Below, in pieces: positions 6,718 to 13,253 of a DNA stretch of 14,504 nt (positions are counted from its first letter, which is position 1; every line of letters begins with the position of its first letter). A program made the position numbers and the translations under genes. The DNA is taken from NCBI GenBank assembly GCA_019594235.1, contig JAFDTG010000031.1, forward strand, positions 1 through 14,504. Reading direction: 5' to 3'. Origin of the DNA: Candidatus Saliniplasma halalkaliphilum. GTDB taxonomy: Archaea; Thermoplasmatota; Thermoplasmata; Halarchaeoplasmatales; Halarchaeoplasmataceae. The notes under the pieces are model-generated. The model searched no databases. It had not been told where the DNA came from and saw nothing but the letters and a program-made list of their open reading frames with translations.

Positions 6718-7383
6718 ATGGAGAAAGTCTCTTTCATAATCCCAACACTCGATGAAGTCGAGGGTGTAACAGGTGTAATTGAGGACATACCAGAAAGAGA
6801 ATTGAAGAGCAGCGGTTATGAAGTTGAAATTTTGATTGTAGATGGTGGTTCGACCGATGGTACCTGTGAAGTCGTTAAAGATTACGATGTTCAGGTCTAT
6901 TTAGAAGAAGGTGGAAAAGCATCTGCAGTCAGGAGGGGTATGAAAGAGAGCTCCGGGGATTACGTTTTTTTGATAGATGGGGACGGCACCTATCCATGTG
7001 ACAAGGTTTCTTTGATGCTGGATAAGTTACAGAACGGGACTTCGATGGTCCTTGGGAACAGATTTTCCGGTGACGTCCAGGATGGGGCCATGTCCAGGTT
7101 GAATAGATTCGGCAATAAATTTTTGACTTCCCTGGCCAATCGTCTTTATAAAACAGATATATCCGACCTCTGTACAGGCCTCAGAGGGATAAAATCCGAG
7201 TGTTTAAACGGTGAAATACCCGGTAAAGGTTTTGAAATAGAAGCAGCACTCCACGCCATGATGTGTGATATGGATATCTGTGAAGTACCTATATCATATA
7301 AAGAACGCAAAGGAGAATCTAAGTTGAAAGTTAGGGACGGATTCAAGATCGCCAAAAGGTTATTGGTCGAGAAGATGAAGTAA
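6718..7383 (+). CDS. GT2 glycosyltransferase, dolichyl-phosphate sugar synthase type
   Basis: A 221-residue family 2 glycosyltransferase with a GT-A fold. The nucleotide-binding VDGGSTDG is at 41-48 and the metal-binding DGDGTYP at 87-93. They are followed by NRF (114-116), SDLCTGLRG (149-157), FEIE (172-175), and a terminal YKERKGESKL (194-203) typical of dolichyl-phosphate mannose, glucose or GlcNAc transferases. It likely loads a sugar onto a polyprenyl phosphate on the cytoplasmic side of the membrane for N-glycosylation of surface proteins. No membrane helix is visible, so it is probably peripheral. I prefer the ATG at 6718, with AGGTGA eight bases upstream, over an in-frame GTG at 6706 that lies inside that ribosome binding site. 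The donor sugar cannot be told. Confidence 0.87.
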   Translation: MEKVSFIIPTLDEVEGVTGVIEDIPERELKSSGYEVEILIVDGGSTDGTCEVVKDYDVQVYLEEGGKASAVRRGMKESSGDYVFLIDGDGTYPCDKVSLMLDKLQNGTSMVLGNRFSGDVQDGAMSRLNRFGNKFLTSLANRLYKTDISDLCTGLRGIKSECLNGEIPGKGFEIEAALHAMMCDMDICEVPISYKERKGESKLKVRDGFKIAKRLLVEKMK

Positions 7384-7410
7384 ATTAAAAAAAGAAAAAA
7401 AGGTTTTTTT
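7384..7410. terminator. Shared T-rich terminator between convergent genes
   Basis: The gap between the plus-strand glycosyltransferase stop and the minus-strand membrane-protein stop is an A-rich run followed by seven T residues (7404-7410). Each strand therefore carries a T-run just past its own gene end, the usual form of an archaeal intrinsic terminator. No hairpin is evident. Confidence 0.6.
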
Positions 7411-7915
7411 ATAATATAGCTAGTCCAGCGTCGACGTTGAAGTTCAAGCCTATTCCGAACCAACCTATTATTATGAGCGCCAATGCGAATCCTGCTATGC
7501 CTATCTTGAACCACTTGCTCCAGTCGTCTCTGTAGAATGCTGCTAAAAGCAGAACGCCAGCGACTATGAACACACCTATGTCCATCAGTATATTCCCTGT
7601 GTACCTCATACTGTTTTCAGTTGCCCGGTGGTCCTGTCTGACCTCCATGCTTGGAGGACTGCTGCCGTAGTTAGTTCTGAAAGGAGCAGCACTTATCAAG
7701 ATAGCTCCCAATAATATTATTATCAGACCTAGCATGACCATCTTCGGCATCCAATCGTCACTTGCCAATTTCTTGAAAAACGGTTCACTTGGCTGCTGTG
7801 GTGGCGTGTGTTGAGGTTGGTATTGTTGTTGTTGCGGTGGGGGTTGCTGTTGATACTGCTGTGGCGGTGCCTGCCCTTCACTTGGGCTTCCTTCACTAAA
7901 AGTTTCCTCTTCCAT
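7409..7915 (-). CDS. Three-helix membrane protein with Pro/Gln-rich N-terminus
   Basis: A 168-residue protein I cannot place in a named family. Residues 1-45 are low complexity, rich in Gln and Pro with Tyr. Three membrane helices follow at about 57-77, 106-128 and 136-157, with a polar loop at 80-104. The lysines before helix 1 (FFKKL) and around helix 3 suggest a cytoplasmic N-terminus. The ATG at 7915 is supported by AAGGTG six bases upstream and a TATA box at 7947-7956. It is transcribed alone and ends at a shared T-rich terminator. Its Pro/Gln-rich head resembles segments in the proteins at 9215-10012 and 10018-10869, suggesting a common cytoplasmic partner or self-association; that link is inference. 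Confidence 0.78.
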   Translation of the reverse strand: MEEETFSEGSPSEGQAPPQQYQQQPPPQQQQYQPQHTPPQQPSEPFFKKLASDDWMPKMVMLGLIIILLGAILISAAPFRTNYGSSPPSMEVRQDHRATENSMRYTGNILMDIGVFIVAGVLLLAAFYRDDWSKWFKIGIAGFALALIIIGWFGIGLNFNVDAGLAIL

Positions 7916-7946
7916 ATTTTACACCTTCGATGTTTATAATATACAG

Positions 7947-7956
7947 TCTATATATG
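7947..7956 (-). promoter_or_regulatory. TATA box for the Pro/Gln-rich three-helix protein
   Basis: On the minus strand the bases read CATATATAGA, centred about 36 bases before the ATG. A second AT-rich element at 7933-7940 lies closer. The upstream box leaves space for a short leader carrying the AAGGTG site (7922-7927). Confidence 0.45.
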
Positions 7957-7991
7957 TTTTTTGCGAAATCGGATGTATGTGGTGGCCCCCT

Positions 7992-9098
7992 TCAGTCCTT
8001 CTCTTCCAACTTCTCTTCTAGTTTAGCTATCCTATCTTTCAACTCTTCGATCTCGTCCTTCGATGGTCTAAGAATTTTTTCATATGTGGACCTTATGGGC
8101 TTTAATGGATCTTTCATCAGTTCTGAGTACTCTTCAGATAAACCAATGATCTTTTCTTTAATGTCAGGTCTTTTGATCCTGGTCTTTTTCCAGAAATCAC
8201 TGTACATGTCATAGTATTTGTCGGGTATCTGGTCCAACATCTTATCCATGTTTCCTGAGATGGATATCCATATCTTCAAGAGCTCGTCAGCTTCTTCTTG
8301 ATGTTCCTCAGCTAAATCTTTTACTTCTTTACGAACCTTGGTCGATAGTTCTTCCCAGGTTTCTAACAGTTCTGCCTCTTCTACCTTTAAAACATCCTTA
8401 CTTTTCTCCACTTCATCCCGGATATCCTTGATCATATCGAACCACAAAGGGTATAGATCCCTCATGTCCTTTTCATCGTCCTGGATGATCCTCTGACTTT
8501 CGCCGATATACTCGTATATTATCTCCTTGATATCTTCTCTTTTTCTTTTCATTTCTCCTCGGATATCTTTTATACCGCTGTTCATCTCATTCAGGAGCTG
8601 TTCCCATTTTTCCTCAAGCTCTTCCACTTCTTCTTTTGGAATACCTGTCTCGTCGAGTTTCTTTTGAAACTTGTCCGACTTGATACCCCATTTATTTTCG
8701 ATCTCATCCCAGTGTTTTTTATGGGTGCTTTTGATATCTTTCAAACCTTTATCAGCTTCTTTTTTCAAGCCCTTCCAGAACTTCTGGATGTTCTGTGATT
8801 CCTCTTGTATAAGCTTTTCAAGGATGTTCATAGTTGATATCAGTTTTTCTTTTGTTTCCTCTTTACCTTTTGAGAATTTGATCGTGATCTCTCCTTCATC
8901 TTTTTTAACAGCTTCATAGAATTTCTCGTCGGCCATACGTTCAGCTATCACGTCTTTAGTTTGAGGATCTTTAAATTCAAAATCTAGGTCATCAAATATC
9001 TCTTTCATCTCATCCTTGGTGAATTCTTTTTTAAGGTCTTCTATGATGTCTTCTGAGTCCTCATATACCTTCATATATCTTTCATATAATTCTTTCAT
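7992..9098 (-). CDS. Long charged coiled-coil protein, faintly PhaE/phasin-like
   Basis: A 368-residue, highly charged, helical protein with no membrane segment or signal peptide, so cytosolic. Tryptophans recur in amphipathic segments (FWKGL near 107, KHWDE near 129, KWEQ near 164, LWFDM near 218, IWISI near 276, DFWKK near 301). The C-terminus PSKDEIEELKDRIAKLEEKL (345-364) forms a short coiled coil. A Pro-Ser/Thr-x-x-Glu-Ile/Val-x-Glu-Leu start to a terminal coiled coil is also seen in PhaE subunits of polyhydroxyalkanoate synthase and in some phasins; the likeness is weak and by eye. No phaC or polymer gene is present. The ATG has GGGAG eight bases upstream. The function is unknown; granule-surface or scaffold protein are possibilities. 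Confidence 0.8.
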   Translation of the reverse strand: MKELYERYMKVYEDSEDIIEDLKKEFTKDEMKEIFDDLDFEFKDPQTKDVIAERMADEKFYEAVKKDEGEITIKFSKGKEETKEKLISTMNILEKLIQEESQNIQKFWKGLKKEADKGLKDIKSTHKKHWDEIENKWGIKSDKFQKKLDETGIPKEEVEELEEKWEQLLNEMNSGIKDIRGEMKRKREDIKEIIYEYIGESQRIIQDDEKDMRDLYPLWFDMIKDIRDEVEKSKDVLKVEEAELLETWEELSTKVRKEVKDLAEEHQEEADELLKIWISISGNMDKMLDQIPDKYYDMYSDFWKKTRIKRPDIKEKIIGLSEEYSELMKDPLKPIRSTYEKILRPSKDEIEELKDRIAKLEEKLEEKD

Positions 9099-9138
9099 GG
9101 TTAAATCTCCCTTTGAGGATTATATAGACCGAAGAGAC

Positions 9139-9146
9139 TAATATAG
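9139..9146 (-). promoter_or_regulatory. TATA box candidate for the coiled-coil gene
   Basis: On the minus strand the bases read CTATATTA, centred about 45 bases before the ATG and leaving a leader that includes GGGAG at 9107-9111. A second box, CTATATA at 9121-9127, would give a near-leaderless start and make the ribosome binding site useless, so the upstream one is preferred. Confidence 0.4.
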
Positions 9147-9191
9147 TTTTTCAAAATGATCGGTCGAAGTTCAAATTATTAAAAATAATAG

Positions 9192-9198
9192 AAAAAAA
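9192..9198 (-). terminator. T-run terminator after the zinc-ribbon membrane gene
   Basis: Seven T residues on the minus strand lie 17 bases past the stop at 9215, followed by more AT-rich sequence. This would end the transcript of the 10869-9215 gene pair before the promoter of the coiled-coil gene. Confidence 0.5.
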
Positions 9199-9214
9199 GG
9201 TGTTGAAAAGTGTT

Positions 9215-10012
9215 TTAGACGTACTTTTGGCAGTTATCACAGTAATTTTTGTTGTACTCTGGTATATATCTTGTCTGCTGGTTACAATTGGGGCAGACGT
9301 TTTGATCCTGCTGCCAACCCTGTTGCTGCTGTGGTGGTTGTTGCTGTTGTGATTGTTGCTGTTGTGATTGTTGCTGTTGTGATTGTTGTTGTGGTGGTTG
9401 TTGTTGAGATTGCTGCCATCCCTGTTCCTGTTGTTGTTCTGGTGGCGGAGGTGTTTGTCCCCATTCCTGCTGCTGTTGAGGAGCTTGGGTCGCACTTGCT
9501 GGATGTATCGGAACTTTGTAATCCTGACAGTTATCACAGTACCATCTTTGATAATCCTGTATGTATCTCATCGATGACCTGCAGTTAGGACACATGTTTG
9601 CCTGGGTATCGACTTCATCGAGTTTCATGTAGCCAAGTAGTATTAGAAGACCAGAAAGTATCCAACCGAATATGAAACCCAGTATTATGTAGATGATCAA
9701 ATTATCTTTCACTGTACCCGCCATTCCCTGGTCTATGGGACGGATAGACGCTTCTTCAAACTTGCCTTTGACCACAAGGGCTATACCGGCGAAGATCAGA
9801 TAGATGATACCTTGCATGATCCTCCAGGTTCCCCAGCCCCATGCAGTCCACATCAGTCCCCGCATGATCGACCAAAGTCCCCAGAGACCATAAAGCAGTG
9901 CGGCTATCAAAAAGAATATAGACGCGTAACGAAACATGTCTCTAGCCTCTTTCAACTTGGGAGGCAGGTTAGGGTTTTCGTCTGGTATCTTTATCATTTC
10001 GTTTATATCCAT
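9215..10012 (-). CDS. Membrane protein with two zinc ribbons and a Gln-rich spacer
   Basis: About 265 residues. Three membrane helices lie at roughly 29-49, 63-81 and 104-128, with a Trp/Gly-rich loop at 45-63. A zinc ribbon follows (Cys141, 144, 159, 162), then a Gln/Pro-rich spacer (about 178-236), then a second near-copy of the ribbon at the C-terminus (Cys240, 243, 258, 261). Both ribbons share the pattern CPNC, RYI, Tyr, YCDNCQ. It is the second gene of a pair with the exported protein at 10018-10869. The ATG at 10012 has GAGGA nine bases upstream and is preferred. An in-frame ATG at 10021 would overlap the upstream stop (ATGA) but touches that same site. No named family is recognised; the ribbons may bind proteins or nucleic acid at the inner membrane face. 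Confidence 0.82.
   Translation of the reverse strand: MDINEMIKIPDENPNLPPKLKEARDMFRYASIFFLIAALLYGLWGLWSIMRGLMWTAWGWGTWRIMQGIIYLIFAGIALVVKGKFEEASIRPIDQGMAGTVKDNLIIYIILGFIFGWILSGLLILLGYMKLDEVDTQANMCPNCRSSMRYIQDYQRWYCDNCQDYKVPIHPASATQAPQQQQEWGQTPPPPEQQQEQGWQQSQQQPPQQQSQQQQSQQQQSQQQQPPQQQQGWQQDQNVCPNCNQQTRYIPEYNKNYCDNCQKYV
9336..9395 (-). repeat. Four 15-base tandem repeats encoding the Gln-rich spacer
   Basis: On the plus strand the unit GATTGTTGCTGTTGT occurs twice exactly (9351-9380), with one diverged copy on each side. In frame it encodes Ser followed by four Gln. Being perfectly in frame, the repeats can change number without breaking the gene. Confidence 0.75.
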
Positions 10013-10017
10013 ATTTA

Positions 10018-10869
10018 TCATTCCTCATTCATATCTTCAGGTGGTGGAGGTGTTCCTCCCTGACCTGATTGAGTTTGTTCTTGAGTTTGTGACGGTCCTG
10101 ATGGTGGTGGAGGCTGCTGGTACTGCTGTTGTGGTGGTTGTTCTCCACCTTTGTCATCTTTACTCAATACTTTGAGCACGACGACTATCAATATGATTAC
10201 GATTATGATCGGTAAGATGATGGCTAATGCTATACACAACATGCCTCTAGCAATCAGATCGTCAATCAATCCCTCATCGAAATCGAAATCAAAATCTCCG
10301 TTTGTTTCATCGTTATCATTGTCATTTCCATTTACAGGATCATCTGCTTCTGGACCAGCGGTATCATGGTAGAACTCCTGTTCATCCTCACCTTCAAACC
10401 AATCCCATGTATATATTTCAGCTATCCTTAAGGATTCAGGATTATCAAAATCTACTAAGGGTATCCTAGTTTGAAAAGTAGATGTACCTACACCGGAATA
10501 TTCGATACTATCGTATATATTAGGTCCATAAAATAAACATTCACCACCTTTGAAATCGATAGTAAATGTATTTTGGTCTTCATCTTCTAGAATTATTTTA
10601 TAAAGGATATTATCTTCATCACGTATAGAGCCCACAACCTCTAATGAAACCAGGATATCGTCTCCCTCTCTCTCTATCTCCGCTCCAATTATATCTATAT
10701 CCGGTCTTTCACCTTCGCCCCATCTATATCGTCCATCAGAATAATGGTGATACAAAACATCTCCCTGTGGATCGCTGATCGAATCGCTGTACTGTGCGCT
10801 GGCTAAAGCTGGAGCGAGTAACAAAGCTGCTACAACTATCAATGCCATAATATATTTTTTTATTTTCAT
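10018..10869 (-). CDS. Exported single-pass protein with Pro/Gln-rich cytoplasmic tail
   Basis: 283 residues. A signal peptide lies at 1-25 (ending ALASA, no lipobox cysteine). It is followed by a beta-rich domain at about 27-172 shared with three downstream-coded paralogs: a GDV motif near 36-38, RPDIDI at 55-60, and DTAGPEAD at 169-176. Then come an Asp/Asn stalk, a membrane helix at about 209-234, and a 50-residue cytoplasmic tail rich in Pro and Gln. The shared domain resembles DOMON or CBM9-type carbohydrate- or ligand-binding folds by pattern only. The ATG has GGGGAT upstream and a TATA box at 10913-10924. It is followed closely by the zinc-ribbon gene, so the two probably act together. 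A surface sensor linked to an internal partner is a reasonable inference. Confidence 0.82.
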   Translation of the reverse strand: MKIKKYIMALIVVAALLLAPALASAQYSDSISDPQGDVLYHHYSDGRYRWGEGERPDIDIIGAEIEREGDDILVSLEVVGSIRDEDNILYKIILEDEDQNTFTIDFKGGECLFYGPNIYDSIEYSGVGTSTFQTRIPLVDFDNPESLRIAEIYTWDWFEGEDEQEFYHDTAGPEADDPVNGNDNDNDETNGDFDFDFDEGLIDDLIARGMLCIALAIILPIIIVIILIVVVLKVLSKDDKGGEQPPQQQYQQPPPPSGPSQTQEQTQSGQGGTPPPPEDMNEE

Positions 10870-10912
10870 TTTATCTAATCCCCTACGTGTTATCCATAGG
10901 TATGGCTAACTA

Positions 10913-10924
10913 GTTTATAAATAT
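10913..10924 (-). promoter_or_regulatory. TATA box of the exported-protein and zinc-ribbon gene pair
   Basis: On the minus strand the bases read ATATTTATAAAC, centred about 50 bases before the ATG at 10869. This predicts a leader of about 24 bases holding a GGGGAT ribosome binding site. Confidence 0.5.
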
Positions 10925-10973
10925 AACTATTTATGGGTATATAATAGATTTAGTCACTATTTAGAGTATATAT

Positions 10974-10979
10974 AAAAAA
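10974..10979 (-). terminator. T-run after the 334-codon surface-protein gene
   Basis: Six T residues on the minus strand follow CCC about 12 bases past the stop at 10991, in an AT-rich gap of about 120 bases. It is a modest archaeal terminator candidate. Confidence 0.4.
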
Positions 10980-10990
10980 GGGAATAGGTT

Positions 10991-11983
10991 TTATTGATAA
11001 TAATTTTTCTTTTTGTGGATCAGAACAGCTATTACGAGAGAAACTGCAAGTACCATTAGAGCGAATCCAGGGGCGTCATCGTCACCGTTATCATCTTCTC
11101 CGTTATCATCTTCACCGTTGTCATCTTCACCATTATCGTCCTCACCATTATCGTCCTCACCATTATCATCGTCTTCCAGTGATTCATCTACCGTCACATA
11201 TACCGTTTCATCTCCAAATGAGACCTCGAATTGTCCTTCTTCATAGAAATAATATGCGAAAGCATCGCTTGCTTCGTCATTGGCAGGTATTTCAAGGGTC
11301 ATATGCTCTTCACCATCGATGATCAATGGTACTTCGCCATCAGCATCTCCGTGGTTTTCTGCACTTATCGAGATAGTCACCTGTAAGGTCGGGCTACCTG
11401 AATCTGGGTCTACATCTAATTGATAATTTTCTGGTATAAAATCTCCTTCTTCTTCCTCAGCAGTTGCAGTGTCTCTGTAGGTATGAGTTATCTCTTCTTC
11501 ATCATCAAATCTTTTCAATGTCTGGGCATCACGTAGATCTAGAGCTGCTGGTTCACCTATCTCTGCCAGCGAAAAAGTTACAGACAATGTATCTGAACCG
11601 ATTCCATTGGGTTCTAGATCGTAATCCTGACCATCGATAGCTAGAACGCAGTGGTTACCATCGTATTGGATCCAGTACAACGTACTATCTTGATCTAACA
11701 ACCAGATCTCGTATGTGAATTCAACATCATCCTGTTTTTCCAATATCTCTCCTGCAACGGTCAAAGAAACTGTCACTGTACCGGCTTCACCTATCATCTC
11801 GACCCTTAAAATGTCTACATTAGGTCTCTCAACTTGTTTTGGAAATGGGTCCACACTTGTATAATGAGACACATCTCCCTGTTCATCTATTATGACTCCT
11901 TCGTATTGACCAGTCGATATACCGGCAAAGCCTAAAATCAACACTAAACCGATAAAACATGCTAAATATTTTTTATAACTCAT
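10991..11983 (-). CDS. PGF-CTERM surface protein, one CARDB-like domain
   Basis: 330 residues. Signal peptide at 1-26 (ending GISTGQ). A paralogous N-terminal domain follows at about 27-175, with GDV at 36-38 and RPNVDI at 53-58, then a CARDB-like beta-sandwich at about 183-265 of the type mediating adhesion on archaeal surfaces. An acidic stalk of six Asp-Asp-Asn-Gly-Glu repeats (270-303), the tripartite C-terminus APGF, a hydrophobic helix and KKK complete it. That ending matches PGF-CTERM signals, which archaeosortase A removes while attaching a lipid. The ATG at 11983 is preferred: AGGTGA lies nine bases before it. The alternative GTG at 11995 lies within that site. Ligand unknown. Confidence 0.83.
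   Translation of the reverse strand: MSYKKYLACFIGLVLILGFAGISTGQYEGVIIDEQGDVSHYTSVDPFPKQVERPNVDILRVEMIGEAGTVTVSLTVAGEILEKQDDVEFTYEIWLLDQDSTLYWIQYDGNHCVLAIDGQDYDLEPNGIGSDTLSVTFSLAEIGEPAALDLRDAQTLKRFDDEEEITHTYRDTATAEEEEGDFIPENYQLDVDPDSGSPTLQVTISISAENHGDADGEVPLIIDGEEHMTLEIPANDEASDAFAYYFYEEGQFEVSFGDETVYVTVDESLEDDDNGEDDNGEDDNGEDDNGEDDNGEDDNGDDDAPGFALMVLAVSLVIAVLIHKKKNYYQ
11081..11170 (-). repeat. Six 15-base tandem repeats encoding an acidic stalk
   Basis: Six copies of a 15-base unit (plus-strand form close to TCACCGTTATCATCT) encode Glu-Asp-Asp-Asn-Gly in frame. They form a spacer between the CARDB-like domain and the membrane anchor. The copies differ mainly at third codon positions. Confidence 0.8.
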
Positions 11984-12019
11984 ATAGGTAGTCACCTAGT
12001 TTTAGGGTATAGATATCCT

Positions 12020-12032
12020 CATATTTATATTT
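12020..12032 (-). promoter_or_regulatory. TATA box of the one-CARDB PGF-CTERM gene
   Basis: On the minus strand the bases read AAATATAAATATG. They are centred about 26 bases before the AGGTGA site, so the predicted transcript starts just upstream of that site. Confidence 0.45.
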
Positions 12033-12114
12033 TACAATATTATTCTATAATAGTATTGTTTCACATTATAAAACTGATAGAAAATGAAATGAAAAGGGTT
12101 TTGAATTGAACCTA

Positions 12115-13161
12115 TTAGTTCTTTTTTCTGTAGACCATCAGAGCTACAGCCACGGATATCATCAATAAAACCAATCCGAATCCAGGTGCGTCATCTTCAC
12201 CGTTATCATCTTCACCGTTATCGTCATCACCGTTATCGTCATCACCGTTGTCATCTTCACCGTTATCGTCTTCACCGTTATCGTCTTCACCGTTGTCATC
12301 TTCACCGTTGTCATCTTCACCGTTGTCATCCTCACCGTTGTCGTCATCAGGTTCACTAACGAACACAGTGTGCAATTCGCCGTGGAATTCTATATCATAA
12401 CTTCCAGCTTCGTCGAATGTGAAAGTATTTTCGTAGGTGTTCTCACCGTTGGCAGGTACGGATAGGGTATATACCAGAGTACCTTCGATGTAAAGGCTCA
12501 CATCTCCAGCTAGATCTCCATCGTTCTGTATGCCAATCTGCACGGTGACATACATAGGGAACTCTTCTGGGTCATAATTTACGTTCAATATGGGATTTAC
12601 CGGTTTGAATTGACCCTCTCCATAGCCTTCGGGATAGTCGGCATCGGGGCCCGCCATGTCGATCTCCATCTTACTCTCGTCTAGTGCATAGACCTCGGAG
12701 ATCAACAGGTCTTCTGGTTCTCCGATATTTTCTCGTGTGAATACGATGGTCAAAGTATCGGTACCGGCACCGTGGGTGGGCGGTTCAAATACATTTCCCC
12801 ATGCTCCTCCATCATAGTATCTTTCTGCTCTCACCTCGCATTCGCCATCGCTATACAATATCTCGTAGGATCCACCACCGGAGCACTTCAAAATTATCTC
12901 ATACTCGATGCTAGGGCTGTCGGTTATTGCCCCTACCACAGTGAGCTCAACGTGCACCCAGTCCTCAGTTTCAAATACCTCTACCTTGACGATGTCCAAC
13001 TGAGGATTCTCGACGAGTGTCCAATCCTCTTCACTGATAAAACGCATGACATCACCTGTATCATCAGTAACTACATCGCTGTACTCTGCCGCTGCTAAAG
13101 TGGGTACTACTATGAATAACGACAAAGCTATCAATGCAACTAAATATTTTCTACATATCAT
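12115..13161 (-). CDS. PGF-CTERM surface protein with long acidic stalk
   Basis: 348 residues. Signal peptide at 1-25 (ending TLAAA), with the shared N-terminal domain at about 27-175 (GDV at 36-38, PQLDI at 53-57, DMAGPDADYP at 168-177). One CARDB-like domain follows at about 186-270 (FKPVNP start, YTLSVPANGE near 231-240, FDEAGSY near 249-255). Then come ten Asp-Asp-Asn-Gly-Glu/Asp repeats and an APGFGL, hydrophobic helix, RKK terminus, the PGF-CTERM pattern. The ATG at 13161 has AAGGTG nine bases upstream and a strong TATA box at 13194-13210. It is monocistronic and flanked on both sides by paralogs, so it arose by tandem duplication. It probably sits on the cell surface, lipid-anchored by an archaeosortase encoded elsewhere; its ligand is unknown. 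Confidence 0.85.
   Translation of the reverse strand: MICRKYLVALIALSLFIVVPTLAAAEYSDVVTDDTGDVMRFISEEDWTLVENPQLDIVKVEVFETEDWVHVELTVVGAITDSPSIEYEIILKCSGGGSYEILYSDGECEVRAERYYDGGAWGNVFEPPTHGAGTDTLTIVFTRENIGEPEDLLISEVYALDESKMEIDMAGPDADYPEGYGEGQFKPVNPILNVNYDPEEFPMYVTVQIGIQNDGDLAGDVSLYIEGTLVYTLSVPANGENTYENTFTFDEAGSYDIEFHGELHTVFVSEPDDDNGEDDNGEDDNGEDDNGEDDNGEDDNGEDDNGDDDNGDDDNGEDDNGEDDAPGFGLVLLMISVAVALMVYRKKN
12194..12343 (-). repeat. Ten 15-base tandem repeats encoding an acidic stalk
   Basis: Ten head-to-tail copies, with plus-strand unit close to TCTTCACCGTTATCG. Variation is almost all at single wobble positions (ttg/tta, tca/tcg), plus a Glu-to-Asp change in two copies. The array is in frame, and its copy number sets the stalk length. 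Confidence 0.85.
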
Positions 13162-13193
13162 ATATTATTACACCTTGATTTTAGTGTAACTAT

Positions 13194-13210
13194 CTTATAA
13201 TATATATATT
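13194..13210 (-). promoter_or_regulatory. TATA box of the long-stalk PGF-CTERM gene
   Basis: On the minus strand the bases read AATATATATATTATAAG, upstream of the AAGGTG site at 13171-13176. This is the strongest TATA-like tract in the window and suggests high expression of this surface protein. Confidence 0.5.
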
Positions 13211-13227
13211 TTACACAAGTATGGAAT

Positions 13228-13243
13228 AAAAAATATAAAAAAA
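13228..13243 (-). terminator. Double T-run after the three-repeat surface gene
   Basis: Two runs of seven and six T residues on the minus strand lie 11-26 bases past the stop at 13254, just before the next gene's promoter. Confidence 0.5.
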
Positions 13244-13253
13244 GTAAAAGGTT

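Noticed and set aside
9151..9588. Several alternative frames rich in Thr, Asn/His or Val across the Gln-rich region
   Set aside because: They are by-products of a 15-base low-complexity repeat being open in many frames. The zinc-ribbon protein frame has conserved cysteines and proper start signals.
11013..11246. Plus-strand reading frame of repeated Ser-Ser-Pro-Leu units
   Set aside because: It is the antisense of the Asp-Asp-Asn-Gly-Glu repeat array. The minus-strand gene has a signal peptide, domains and a ribosome binding site; this frame has none.
12194..12343. Tandem repeats considered as a CRISPR array or other direct-repeat locus
   Set aside because: Units are 15 bases with no spacers, in frame inside a coding region, and vary at wobble positions.
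10018..13161. Exported proteins considered as lipoproteins
   Set aside because: No cysteine lies at the predicted signal-peptide cleavage sites; they end in Ala-Ser-Ala, Ser-Thr-Gly-Gln and Ala-Ala-Ala types instead.
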